64,000 nt of DNA from Henckelia pumila (GCF_033568475.1 NC_133120.1:95994151-96058150); one strand, 5' to 3'; counted from the first letter of the stretch, positions 31,102 to 43,168 are shown. Notes: a model not told the origin generated them from the sequence alone. Made by a program: numbers and translations.

Positions 31102-33787
31102 TGTGACGACCCGAGTTCTAATCTCTCATTTAATCAAATGTTCAATATTAGACAAGAAACAATGTCTAAACAAAAGAGTAAAAAAAAAAAATTTCTTTTT
31201 TTTAAAAATGGATTGCCCTGCGCACGCGCGGGCATCACCCCTCGCGCGGGCGCAGTTCAACGAGTCCGAGGCTCCATGGGCTGGCTTGCGCGCGCGCGAG
31301 CAGTAGCTCGCCCGTGCGCAGGCCACTGCACCAGAAACAAAATGAAGGGGCTCAGCTGCTGTCAAATAAGTTCTATCATGCCATTATCTTCTAATATAAG
31401 TTCATGCAAAGCCTTTTTCAATATCATAAGCTATCATGCATTCTAACATGATCTCATTAATAGAAATGATTCATAACAAAGCCTTAAAACATAACTATAA
31501 GGGCTCATAATCATGCAAGAAGCAATGTTATTCATTCAAGATCAAGCTACACCATGTTGTTTCAAAGGATTTAAACATCTATCAAATCCTAAATACAACA
31601 ACAAGATAACAACTAGATCATCTACACGTTGTGAAACAAGTAGCTATAACAAGATCATGTTTAAAGCTCAACTCTACATCATGACAGCTCACTCAACCAT
31701 CTAACTCGGATCATCACGCTATATCTCTTCAACCCTTGTTCTTCAAGATTGCCTTTGTTTTGCTCCATTCCCTCCTATTGCCATGACACATACAACATAA
31801 CAATAGCCGGATAACTCCGGTGAGAAATATATTTTCCAGTAAAAGCAACTAAACATGCATATCAAACATATATCAAGATCATGATATAAAAGTAATACAA
31901 TGCATGTTTAAAAACAAGGTTCATCTCTTATCGAATTCTATCGTTTCATCGGTTGGGATCCCGAGAAGTAGATATCATAACTAATCCACCGACTCTTCCG
32001 ATCGAGGTGGGGCTACTTATCTCACTTCTCTAGACTTTGAAGCCATTATATATGTAAATCAGACGCTAGGCTAAAACAACCACCCAGGCCATACATATAC
32101 AATTCCTCAAATCGTCTATTTGAACGTTTCCGTTCATTTCAAAATCAAGGAATAAGTCTTTCAAGATGAATGCAATATATATCATCATCAAGGCATTCAT
32201 TATATCAAGAACTTATTCAACAAATCAAATGAAAGCACATAAGAGCAATTAAGCAAACAAGTATGTGATTTAGGGGAACTCGATACAAACCATCTCGAGT
32301 TGTAGTCCCAATCAAATAGTAGTCCACTTTTACCTTCGTATTTCGTTTGTTTTGAATGCTTCAACTCTGACCATAATCATCAAAATAGATATATCAAACT
32401 TCGATCAATTCTATCATATCAGAATTGTATCAAAATATCAATACATCTTCAATCCATTCATTTCCAAACCTTCACTTCTTCTTCCTTCAACGAAGTCCCG
32501 TTCTCGAGTCAATAAGACTTCACAATAATCTGAAATTGAAGAATAAAGATGCTACAACATCAGCAACATTTCAATGAACATCTCGGTTCAATTATCAGCT
32601 ATCAAAACATCCATCTATTATCAAACAACTCATCCAAAACCGTAAGCAAACTTCCTTGGTTCAAACTTCGATCTCTTGAGTTGATTGAGCTCATAACATG
32701 TTTGAAATGTAAATATTATCTTCTAACAAAATCAGTATATGATCTTCAGATCATTGGCTCAATCATAGACTATCAACAACGGTTTCAAAACATCAATCGA
32801 CGGCATAACGACTGAAAATCGGTAACCGACGAAATATCGACTTCGAATTCAATCTCATATCAGCATATGTGATCATAAACCAGACAAATAACCACATACC
32901 AGCAGCTAAAATTTCGATAATACATGCTGGAGAATCCATACGATTCATTCAAAACTAAATCTTCAATCCGGTTTCGAATATAAACAAGACAACACGTCAA
33001 GAACAAGATCATATGCTCATATACTGATCTCTGCCAATTTTGTTCTACAAAACATACTTAAAGTACTCAGAAACTTACATAAAGTCGAATTACTCATCGC
33101 AAGGATTCCAAAACATCTTTCGGAATTGAAATCGGACGAACGACGCAAAAGTTACGGCATTTTGAAAATCATCGAAGCAACAAAAATGGAATGAATTCGA
33201 ACTCCCCTGTTCCATTTCTGAACTCCTTCTCGCTCAAGCACGTATTCTGCTGATTAATAGACTAAAATCGGATATGTATACACAAATTGCAACTTAGTCC
33301 CTCAAATCTTTAGTAATTGCAATTCAGTCCTCGGCCTTCGTTTTAATTCAATTTCAATCCAAAATAATTTAAGAATATTAGAATTTAAATCAAAACTCTA
33401 AATATTCCCAAATTAAATATACTCGGATTAAAATTAAATAAATTCGACTTAATTAAATAATTCGGCCTTTTGCACTTTAGCCCTTGCAACGTCGATAATT
33501 GCAAATCACTCCCTGATCAGGTTAAATCTTCAAAATTGATCTTCGTTAATTCCCGAAACATGGAATTTAATCTTAAATCCCATAAATATTCAAATCGAAT
33601 ATTTATTCTTTTAATTTAAGAATTCTCGGAATTTAATTCTCAAAATCCGTAAATTCTCAAATTAAATATTTTCAGCTCGGAAATTAAATCTATCATTTTC
33701 ATAACTTTTCAAATCAATATTAGCCCATAATATGGAATTTAAGTCTCAAATCCCATAATTAATAATTCAATATTTTCGAGTCTTACA
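31102..33787 (-). repeat. E5 3' LTR (2686 bp)
   Basis: On plus begins tgtgacgaccc and ends cgagtcttaca. Nearly identical to 37911-40575 over its length by eye, differing by scattered substitutions and an 18-base extra segment in the GC-rich cluster. Confidence 0.92.
31218..31330. repeat. GC-rich dyad cluster in E5 left LTR
   Basis: gcgcacgcgcgggc, cgcgcgggcgcag, gcgcgcgcgcgagc and gctcgcccgtgcgc in 110 bases; the first and last are near-inverted copies. The right LTR (38026-38110) lacks one unit. Confidence 0.75.
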
Positions 33788-33800
33788 ATTCCTCCCCTCT
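33788..33800 (-). other. E5 polypurine tract
   Basis: Minus agaggggaggaat directly abuts the 3' LTR, the expected position for plus-strand priming. Confidence 0.75.
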
Positions 33801-33807
33801 AAGAAAT

Positions 33808-33825
33808 GATTTCGTCCTCGAAATC
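33808..33825. promoter_or_regulatory. PPT-adjacent conserved motif (E5 copy)
   Basis: gatttcgtcctcgaaatc, a partial dyad (gatttc/gaaatc), eight bases inside the PPT. Copies are at 47173-47189 (E7) and 58234-58250 (E9). Confidence 0.5.
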
Positions 33826-36800
33826 GTAGTCAAGTCAACTATCAAGTCTGATAGACTGAATGATTATCTGAAGTTATTCTCACTTCAATCATCAGTTGTA
33901 CTCAAATACTGAAAAGAATTCTCTCTGAGTTGTTTCTATTCTAAATCAAGAATCTGTCGAATATTCGACTTACCTCAGAATCTTTTCATTAATCCTCTTG
34001 TCTGATTCAAGTACACAGAAGGAATCTATCAATAATTCCTTACTTTAGATACATGAAACAATTCAGATTCATTGTATCAAGCTGAAAAGAATAAATCTTT
34101 CCCATCGTCAATTCCATCTGATATCTTATTCAATGAAGTTCAGTCTTTGTGTCGACTTGTTTCTTTCTGAATATCATTCAATGTTCTGTATAGAACATAT
34201 CAAGTCTACACTATCATTCATTTCGTTGCTTCAAGTTCAGTATTCAACCTCATATTCTTAATCTGTAAATGACATTCTGTTTTTTCTCTATTCTGAATTG
34301 AATAATGTTTCAAGAATAACTTTTTCGCTTAACTAATCAGTTTCAGCTTCACAAGTTATATCTATCATTCAATTACTAATTTTGGTTCTTCTTTTCTGTT
34401 TTCATTTAATACAAATTCATCGTCAAATTCGTTGTGTATCTCGAATCAACTCCGATCGGATATCGACAAATCCTATCTGATCTGATGTCATATACCTCGG
34501 TAATATCATTACAACACAAGAAATCGGATTTCTTTTCATCATATTATCATATCATTATCTCAAAATTGGCTCAATAGCTATTACAGGAATTATAATCCTC
34601 AAGTGGCAACATATCAAATCAAATAATACCGAATCAGGTATTAAATTTCTGAGAATATTCTCAATATTTGGAAAATCGACTCAGATAATCCATCAATCGA
34701 AATCAATTCTCAGAACATCAGTCAATCAATCGATGCCACATTCTATCAAATAAATCTAAAGTCTTAATTCGGACAATAGATTTTAATCATTCCTGTACTA
34801 TCATTATATCTCTATCTTCTTCACGGATCTGAATAGATAGCTGTTCGTCACATCTCATACAGAGTATTCTGCCAAATTCCGATTAGTCTATTCGGACTAT
34901 CAATTAATCAGAGTATAATATGTTGTAGTCACAGATTTCAAAGTATTCAGAACTGTTGATAATCGATATCATATCAGATAAAAATTCATTCTCACAAATT
35001 CGAGTCATCATCTCTGACTATCTTCCCATTCAAGGATAATATATTGTACCTTTTCCTCAAAAAGTACTCAAAGTCTTCGGATCTTCTGTAGTAAAATTAA
35101 TAGTAAACCCAATGTTTCAATTTGAAACATTATTTCCTGGCTTACTGTTTATCTTGCAACGAATTTAATCATAATTCAGTGACTTGATCATCCAGCCAAA
35201 TCATCGTATACAGTAATGTTCATGAATCAGTTCATAACTACCACCTGTTTACCTCATCTATACTGTTTCATCACGGTAGTTTTTGCAAAATATTCTTTCA
35301 AATTATAATCTTGGTTCAATGTTTGGAGTTTCCAAACTAATATTGAACTCATCTGATCAATGATTTTCAACTTCATCGGAAACTCTCTGTACGTTTTCCT
35401 TTAAAAACGTATTAATTTTGTTACTTCTATTTGCTTTATATTCTGATAAAACAATTATCGAATGAATATTGAATTCATTGTTGTGCAATTCTTCAAATTC
35501 TGACATCTCTTTTCGAAAATATCAGGCACAATCAAATAATCAATCCTAATAGAATTCATTCATTCGGATCTGAGGCTTCAATTCATATCTTAATCTGATA
35601 TTCTGTACTGAATTCTAATCACTTCAGTTTACTTTCTGTGTTGTTTTCATCTTCTGAACAATTCTGCCGTACTTCCAATAGAAAAATCATTCTGATTGGT
35701 GATATATTCGTCTGAATATTCAAACCAGAATACACAGAAATCTGAAATCAATTCATCGAATGCCTATTTCATTCCTTATTTCTATCTTCAAATACCGAAA
35801 ATTCATATCATCTAACCCAAAAATCAGGGATCATATTCAAATTCTTCTATCAGTTACGAGTCACAATCTTAAATACGCTGAAATATCATCAAATGATCAA
35901 TAATTCTTAAAATCAAAAGAAATAAATCAATATTGAGAAAATTCCTCAATCAAGGTCATCCAAAATCAAATCTTCTGGATAACAAACTCTGCAAAGTGAA
36001 AACAACTCACTTGCATCACATAACTCAGAATGAGTAAATCAACACAGGCTCTAAACGAAAGCAATGTGCTATGAGAGCCAATCAATATTCAATCATTCAA
36101 GAATTATATCTCCAGTTGATGTAATCGATTCATCATAATCAAAGAAAAGACTCATCTGTAACTGATTTTCATATCATCATATATCTTCTAAACCTCAAGA
36201 TTAATATCCAATTCATAATCTCATCAAATCGGTAATTCATAAATTCTTCAATTCATCACTTCAATATTGAATTCCAGTTCACAACTTAAACTAAAGTCAA
36301 AAATCTTACTGGAACATATCTCGTGCATCGAATATATTGATTTCGGAATATTTCTGTAATCAAACATCATATATCAGACTGAAATCACAGAATCTTAATT
36401 CGAGATTCTATATCATATCATCATATTCATATGCATATTATGTTCTTCTTGATCGAATTTTATCACTTCTTATCATCATACTGATTAGTTAAATCACAAA
36501 ATCCAGTGACTCAATAATCTGAAACTATCACTAATCAGTACTTAGGTAAATTCTCACATGAACAATATCATGTTCAGTTTTAGTTCATCGAAGCAATAGT
36601 TCTATTCTTCAGTTCAATTCACAAAATCTCTTTTCTGATACAGAGGTAATCATATAATAAGCTTTCCGCTATCATATATCTATTGCACCTACAACATAAA
36701 CAGGTTAAAACAACATAAACATGTTACCTGTAAATCTCATTCTCAGGTGCAATGTTATTCTAATCCTCTGTATTCTTTTGCTATTTATTCATTGAATAAA

Positions 36801-37893
36801 TTTTAGCACATCTGTCTGACTTATCCTTACATTGTTTGTTCAGATATCCTCTTCCACAAAAAGTGTAATAATTTCTAATATACTCTGCATTCAGAATCAG
36901 ACTAATCCATCTCGATTCGCTAGAGTTAGAGATTTAGTTTCATATCATTCATTTCATATATGTTCTAAAATAAAAATTGTAGATAGAGTTGTGAGTATCT
37001 CACAGACTCTTTCATGTCTACAATTCTATTTTCCTAACTCATCATTCAGCTTCAATTCTTTTAGACAAGGCTATGTCTTTAAACAAAATATTTCAATCGT
37101 CAACATTTATTCAGACATAATCTGCAGATTCAAGCCATTAAATAATTCACTCAATCTTGAGCTTTTCATCATCTAAAATTCAAAGAATTGTAATAGACTT
37201 GAAAATTCTAATAAGGCATTCCTCAAATTCAAAAGATTCAACTTCTACAGGGTATATTTTTCTTTCTCATCAGTTCTATCTGTTGTGGCAAATAACTATA
37301 AACAAAATTCTGTTCTATGCACTTACTAACAATCAACATACCTCTGCCTTCTTATCATTTTTTTTTTATCAAAATCCACCAGCTGGTTGCTAGGGTTCGA
37401 AGTTGGTATTCAAGCAATCTGATCCGATATTCATCTGAATCTTTCCGGTATTTGAACAACTAATCCAGTTCTTCAAGCCAACTGTTACCTACAACATCAT
37501 CTATTCATTTGCTAATATTCTGTTCTGTTCAATCAGAGATACTTCGTTCAGCTGAGCAATACCATTCTGTTTTGTTCAATCTGACCATAACATTCTGTTC
37601 AGTCTGGCCATACTATTCTGTCAGTCTGGGGTGCTTACATCACCCAAAGAACACTGTTCTATTCAATTATGGGTGCTTACATCACCCGGTAAAATCATAA
37701 AACAAAACGGTAAAAATTTCAAAAATTTACAAATCAGTAAATCAGGCAATTGAATTTCAAATATAGATCATGCTCACATGCAATTTATCAAATCATTGAA
37801 TTAGCAAATCAAGTAATGCATAATCATGCAATACAATACATGCATGTGACTCAATCTACCCCGCTCAGCTTCTATCTCAATCCAAGAACATAC
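33826..37893. other. E5 interior, non-coding
   Basis: About 4 kb of AT-rich, strongly low-GC sequence full of ttcaatt/cagaatat-like words and no frame above about 115 codons with domain content. The few open frames (for example 36832-37176) lack recognisable motifs. Near 37520-37690 a short ttctgttcagtctggcc-type repeat and two gggtgcttacatcaccc copies occur. Confidence 0.6.
37849..37866 (-). promoter_or_regulatory. Leader motif shared with E1 and E7 (E5 copy)
   Basis: actcaatctaccccgctc differs at one base from the motif at 2674-2691 and 51058-51075 and sits the same distance from the PBS. Confidence 0.55.
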
Positions 37894-37905
37894 GCTTTGA
37901 TACCA
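37894..37905 (-). other. E5 primer-binding site
   Basis: Minus TGGTATCAAAGC, the Met-tRNA PBS with one substitution, five bases from the LTR. Confidence 0.8.
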
Positions 37906-37910
37906 CCTGT

Positions 37911-40575
37911 TGTGACGACCCGAGTTCTAATCTCTCATTTAATCAAATGTTCAATATTAGACAAGAAACAATGTCTAAACAAAAGAGTAAAAAAAAATTT
38001 TTTTTTTTTTAAAATGGATTGCCCTGCGCACGCGCGGGCGCAGTTCAACGAGCCCGAGGCTCCATGGGCTGGCTTGCGCGCGCGCGAGCAGTAGCTCGCC
38101 CGTGCACAGGCCACTGCACCAGAAACAAAATGAAGGGGCTCAGCTGCTGTCAAATAGGTTCTATCATGCCATTATCATCTAATATAAGTTCATGCAAAGC
38201 CTTTTTCAATATCATAAGCTATCATGCATTCTAACATGATCTCATTAATAGAAATGATTCATAACAAAGCCTTAAAACATAACTATAAGGGCTCATAATC
38301 ATGCAAGAAGCAATGTTATTCATTCAAAATCAAGCTACACCATGTTGTTTCAAAGGATTTAAACATCTATCAAATCCTAAATACAACAACAAGATAACAA
38401 CTAGATCATCTACACGTTGTGAAACAAGTAGCTATAACAAGATCATGTTTAAAGCTCAACTCTACATCATGACAGCTCACTCAACCATCTAACTCGGATC
38501 ATCACGCTATATCTCTTCAACCCTTGTTCTTCAAGATTGCCTTTGTTTTGCTCCATTCCCTCCTATTGCCATGACACATACAACATAACAATAGCCGGAT
38601 AACTCCGGTGAGAAATATATTTCCCAGTAAAAGCAACTAAACATGCATATCAAACATATATCAAGATCATGATATAAAAGTAATACAATGCATGTTTAAA
38701 AACAAGGTTCATCTCTTATCGAATTCTATCGTTTCATCGGTTGGGATCCCGAGAAGTAGATATCATAACTAATCCACCGACTCTCCCGATCAAGGTGGGG
38801 CTACTTATCTCACTTCTCTAGACTTTGAATCCATTATATATGTAAATCAGACGCTAGGCTAAAACAACCACCCAGGCCATACATATACAATTCCTCAAAT
38901 CGTCTATTTGAACGTTTCCGTTCATTTCAAAATCAAGGAATAAGTCTTTCAAGATGAATGCAATATATATCATCATCAAGGCATTCATTATATCAAGAAC
39001 TTATTCAACAACTCAAATGAAAGCACATAAGAGCAATTAAGCAAACAAGTATGTGATTTAGGGGAACTCGATACAAACCATCTCGAGTTGTAGTCCCAAT
39101 CAAATAGTAGTCCACTTTTACCTTCGTATTTCGTTTGTTTTGAATGCTTCAACTCCGACCATAATCATCAAAATAGATATATCAAACTTCGATCAATTCT
39201 ATCATATCAGAATTGTATCAAAATATCAATACTTCTTCAATCCATTCATTTCCAAACCTTCACTTCTTCTTCCTTCAACGAAGTCCCGTTCTCGAGTCAA
39301 TAAGACTTCACAATAATCTGAAATTGAAGAATAAAGATGCTACAACATCAGCAACATTTCAATGAACATCTCGGTTCAATTATCAGCTATCAAAACATCC
39401 ATCTATTATCAAACAACTCATCCAAAACCGTAAGCAAACTTCCTTGGTTCAAACTTCGATCTCTTGAGTTGATTGAGCTCATAACATGTTTGAAATGTAA
39501 ATATTATCTTCTAACAAAATCAGTATATGATCTTCAGATCATTGGCTCAATCATAGACTATCAACAACGGTTTCAAAACATCAATCGACGGCATAACGAC
39601 TGAAAATCGGTAACCGACGAAATATCGACTTCGAATTCAATCTCATATCAGCATATGTGATCATAAACCAGACAAATAACCACATACCAGCAGCTAAAAT
39701 TTCAATAATACATGCTGGAGAATCCATACGATTCATTCAAAACTAAATCTTCAATCCGGTTTCGAATATAAACAAGACAACACGTCAAGAACAAGATCAT
39801 ATGCTCATATACTGATCTCTGCCAATTTCGTTCTACAAAACATACTTAAAGTACTCAGAAACTTACATAAAGTCGAAGTACTCATCGCAAGGATTCCAAA
39901 ACATCTTTCGGAATTGAAATCGGACGAACGACGCAAAAGTTACGGCATTTTGAAAATCATCGAAGAAACAAAAATGGAATGAATTCGAACTCCCCTGTTC
40001 CATTTCTGAACTCCTTCTCGCTCAAGCACGTATTCTGCTGATTAATAGACTAAAATCGGATATGTATACACAAATTGCAACTTAGTCCCTCAAATCTTCA
40101 GTAATTGCAATTCAGTCCTCGGCCTTCGTTTTAATTCAATTTCAATCCAAAATAATTTAAGAATATTAGAATTTAAATCAAAACTCTAAATATTCTCAAA
40201 TTAAATATACTCGGATTAAAATCAAATAAATTCGACTTAATTAAATAATCCGGTCTTTTGCACTTTAGCCCTTGCAACGTCGATAATTGCAAATCACTCC
40301 CTGATCAGGTTAAATCTTCAAAATTGATCTTCGTTAATTCCCAAAACATGGAATTTAATCTTAAATCCCATAAATATTCAAATCAAATATTTATTCTTTT
40401 AATTTAAGAATTCTCGGAATTTAATTCTCAAAATCCGTAAATTCTCAAATTAAATATTTTCAGCTCGGAAATTAAATCTATCATTTTCATAACTTCTCAA
40501 ATCAATATTAGCCCATAATATGGAATTTAAGTCTCAAATCCCATAATTAATAATTCAATATTTTCGGGTCTTACA
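37911..40575 (-). repeat. E5 5' LTR (2665 bp)
   Basis: On plus begins tgtgacgaccc, ends cgggtcttaca, followed by the TSD atcat. Confidence 0.92.
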
Positions 40576-40902
40576 ATCATCTTTCTCTTCCCCGATTCCA
40601 TCTCCGCGGCGATCTTCTACCGTATTCGAATCGCCAAGGCCCCGGAATCTGCTTCTATCAAGGCATGCCTCGCATGCAGAAAGAGTCGGGGCGAGCTTGG
40701 AACCCGATCCAGTCCATGAAGTCGGTGCTTGGCAAGCATTGCAAAGAAGAGTTCTCGAGTGCTTAGCAGCAAGAAAATTGGCTGCATGAACTCTAGAATC
40801 ACAGTCCCAGCACAAGATTTCTTCGTCTGAATCACAATACAGCCTTGCGACAGATTTACACAACTCACATTTCTTCATTTTCTTTTTCTTGGTTTTGGGC
40901 AT
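40576..40902 (-). pseudogene. B-box zinc-finger gene, 5' fragment (split by E5)
   Basis: ATG at 40902 gives MPKTKKKKMKKCELC; an upstream in-frame ATG at 40926 and an internal one (MKKCELC, 40878) are alternatives. One B-box: C12, C15, C23, D26, C31, C34, H39 and H48 in the spacing of plant BBX domains, ending ANFLAAKHSRTLLC. A second Cys-rich stretch (CNACQAPTSWTGSGSKLAP, then ACEACLD) follows, as in group V BBX proteins, which act as light-signalling transcription regulators. After 109 codons the frame hits the E5 LTR. With the fragment at 30932-31096 the original protein was 163 residues and single-exon. No transcript could make the full protein unless 9.5 kb were removed. Confidence 0.85.
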
Positions 40903-40967
40903 GCAATTGATAATGTATACATACATTAATTAATTGTTTCTTTACTTAATTACTTCGGGTCGTGTTT

Positions 40968-40975
40968 TATTTATA
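40968..40975 (-). promoter_or_regulatory. TATA box of the BBX gene
   Basis: Minus TATAAATA lies about 65 bases upstream of the 40902 ATG, so the promoter of the broken gene is still in place. Confidence 0.55.
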
Positions 40976-41562
40976 GTACGTTGTCTCCTTATATTCCGGC
41001 TGAAACAGAGGAATCAAAGAGGTTAAACAACAGAAGAAAGCTATGCAAATTGAACTGAAAATGAAATGGAAGTCTTTGTCGATCCATATGTGATGTGGTT
41101 ATCAAAAAATGAGTACCCGGGAGTGGGCAAATTCCCGGGTGGAAAAGATAGGTCAATACCTTATCAATTGGGAATCGAAGGTTATTCGGATATTTGAGAG
41201 AGTGAGTATGTATGCGGAATAATGATGATGCCTTGAGAGATTCTCCTTAAGTCCCTTTTTATAGTCGCCCGCCCGGGTCCTTAATGATTATTGGATATGG
41301 GCTTACTGACCGCCTGCAGGAGGATGAGATGTTTACCACGTGTGATTTAGACACCCTGTCACTTCCTGCAAGAGCCCATCCCATTGGCACGTGGTTAATA
41401 ATGATTTGGTCTGTGATTTGCATCTGTTATACTCCAAGTAGACGTGGTCGCTTCCTAGCCCTAAAGATAGAAAAACTCAGGTCCCACCGACCTCCCAGGA
41501 TTCTTGAGGCCTTCCCGGGTATTTACACCCTTCGGGGTTTATTTATACCGGGTTTCCTTACA

Positions 41563-41836
41563 CCCGGGTGAACAATCTCTCCCGGGCTACTTTTCCACCG
41601 GGACATCACCACACTTCCTAAAGATAGTCGGGCTAGGACCTGCTCCGCTTTCCCGAAGAAGAGAGGCGCCCTTGTTACTTATCCTCCTCCCGGGTGAACA
41701 ATCTCTCCCGAGCTACTTTTCCACCGGGACATCACCACACTTCCTAAAGATAGTAGGGCTAGGACCTGCTCCGCTGTCCCGAAGAAGAGAGGCGCCCTTG
41801 TTACTTATCCTCCTCCCGGGTGAACAATCTCTCCCG
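41563..41836. repeat. 126-bp tandem repeat
   Basis: Two full units starting cccgggtgaacaatctctcc at 41563 and 41689, with a third partial start at 41815. The units differ at a few bases. Confidence 0.85.
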
Positions 41837-41994
41837 GGATTTTTCTCACCAGGACGTCACCCGTCAGCCCTAACCGCTTCGTAGTGCGTGTGTCAAAGAC
41901 TCTGTCAGAGGTCTCTTTAGATTCTTGAGCACCCTTCGTGCATTGCCACCCTTTATTTCAAAATGCACGGTTAGGATCATTTTCGGCTCTGTCG

Positions 41995-42004
41995 TATATT
42001 TAAA
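41995..42004 (+). promoter_or_regulatory. Putative TATA box of the antisense ORF
   Basis: tatatttaaa about 140 bases upstream of the ATG at 42145, followed by CT-rich leader sequence. This suggests independent plus-strand transcription of the extra ORF. Confidence 0.45.
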
Positions 42005-43075
42005 CCCCCGCGACTCCTTATTCCTCTTCTCATCGTATTCTCCTCGTACTCATTGCCTTCCGGTTTTCAGCGATTTTGCTTCAGCTTCCGTTGTCCGTTT
42101 CCTTGCATCCTTAATTTGCTTTAATTCTATAAGTTTTCTTTCTAATGTCTACGGGTACCTCATCTACCTCTGGAGCGAATGCCAAAGGCTCGCCCAGAGA
42201 CGAGGAGCCAAGTGGTAGCTCGAGCGATGCTCGCTCCGCTTCTGCTCTCCTTCCCTGACCTTCTTCTTCTAAGCAAGCTTCCCGACTTCCGACTAAGCCT
42301 TCTGCTGCTTCTTTTTCTCGCCCCAAGGGAAAAGGAAAACAGAAGTTGAAGAACCCAAAACCCATATCTTCTACTCCCCCTACCTTGGGTTGGTACACCT
42401 ACCTTCCTAGCACCCTATCTCAAAGGGCCGCGGAGGAACTTTGCGGCTCAGGGGAAATCCCCTTATCCCACTCCTTATTCCATCCTCGCCCGGGAGTACC
42501 CCTGATACTCCTCCTCCTGGTTGCTACACCTTTTTTCGAGACCAAATTCGGAGTGGCCTTTGATTTTCCATTCCTCCTTTCTATCTAGATGTTTCCGACT
42601 TCTTTCAAGTTTCTGTTAATCAATTCCACCCGAAATCCTTCCGAATAATGGCCTCTACCTATATCCTCTTTAAAATGCATAACTTAGCCATCACCCTCTG
42701 ATTTTTCACTACTTTTTTTCTTGCCGTTTCAATGAAGGAGCTTTCTCCTTGGCCGCACGGCTGAATGCTCATTTTCTTTCCGATATCCCCTCTCTCTGAA
42801 GGGATGGAAAGAGCGGTATTGTTTCATTCAACCCCCGGCTCCTTTCACTTTTAGGACCGGGTTCTTATCTAGTATTCCTCCTCAACCCGAGCTTCCATAA
42901 CACTATAGGGTTGAGGAGCCATATACTCGTAGCTTGGCCATAGTCAAGAATAGGACATTTTCCGCCCCCGCCCTTTTAACAAATGATAACATCATAGCCT
43001 ACGGGTTGGGAACCCTTGTGGAAGATCCCCTTGACCAGGTGATCAATGCATACAGCGACCCGGGGGTTCAACCTG

Positions 43076-43155
43076 GTAATGGCTCCCCTCTCTCTTGCTT
43101 TATATTGCTTTATTATTAATATGTATTTGTATTCACGCTTCTTTATCTGGTGCAG
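43076..43155 (+). other. Predicted spliceosomal intron in the antisense ORF
   Basis: GT at 43076, AG at 43154-43155, with a pyrimidine-rich 3' end (cttctttatctggtgcag). Removing it joins YSDPGVQP to DPSDMIREE in frame across the E7 target site. Confidence 0.55.
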
Positions 43156-43163
43156 ATCCGTCA

Positions 43164-43168
43164 GATAT
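43164..43168. other. E7 target-site duplication, left copy (GATAT)
   Basis: Matches gatat at 53145-53149 right after the right LTR. Confidence 0.85.

Larger units (their letters stand above)
31102..40575 (-). mobile_element. Non-coding LTR element E5 (LARD-type) inside the BBX gene
   Basis: Two highly similar LTRs (31102-33787 and 37911-40575), TSD ATCAT, PBS TGGTATCAAAGC on minus next to the right LTR, and a polypurine tract on minus next to the left LTR. The 4.1 kb interior has no long frame and no visible gag or pol. It is therefore a large retrotransposon derivative that needs a helper. Motifs near the PBS and PPT match those of E1, E7 and E9. Confidence 0.92.
41110..42144 (-). repeat. 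E6 3' LTR / 3' non-coding region (right boundary uncertain)
   Basis: Sequence rich in cccggg words. A minus TATAAAAA at 41256-41263 looks like an LTR promoter, and TG at 41110 is a plausible LTR end. The minus string TGTAAGGAAACCCGG ending at 41562 is a candidate LTR start. It contains a 126-bp tandem repeat. I cannot fix the right LTR end because the partner LTR is outside the window. Confidence 0.45.
42145..43168 (+). pseudogene. E6 antisense ORF, 5' part (putative gypsy-type transposase-like protein)
   Basis: Begins MSTGTSSTSGANAKGSPRD, Ser-rich, then a TGA at about 42256 and frameshifts. Recognisable blocks are FFETKFGVAFDFPF, YLDVSDFFQVSVNQFHPKSF and RSLAIVKNRTFSAPALLTND, the style of the plant protein family called putative gypsy-type transposase. 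43076-43155 is an 80-base GT-AG intron (CAACCTG|gtaatgg ... ggtgcag|ATCCG), after which the frame continues DPSDMIREEFARRAAERN beyond the E7 insertion. Several stops make it a pseudogene. Confidence 0.6.

Noticed and set aside
31045-31446. Open frames of 60-130 codons over the GC-rich cluster of the E5 LTR (also 2784-3023, 43237-43575, 51189-51527)
   Set aside because: They exist on both strands because GC-rich repeats lack stop codons; no domain, and they recur in every LTR copy.
32549-32815. 88-codon open frame repeated at 39337-39603
   Set aside because: Identical only because it lies in both LTRs of E5; no recognisable motif or start context.
41110-41562. Exact E6 3' LTR
   Set aside because: TGTAAGG...CA ends are plausible but no partner LTR, PPT or TSD is available to confirm them.
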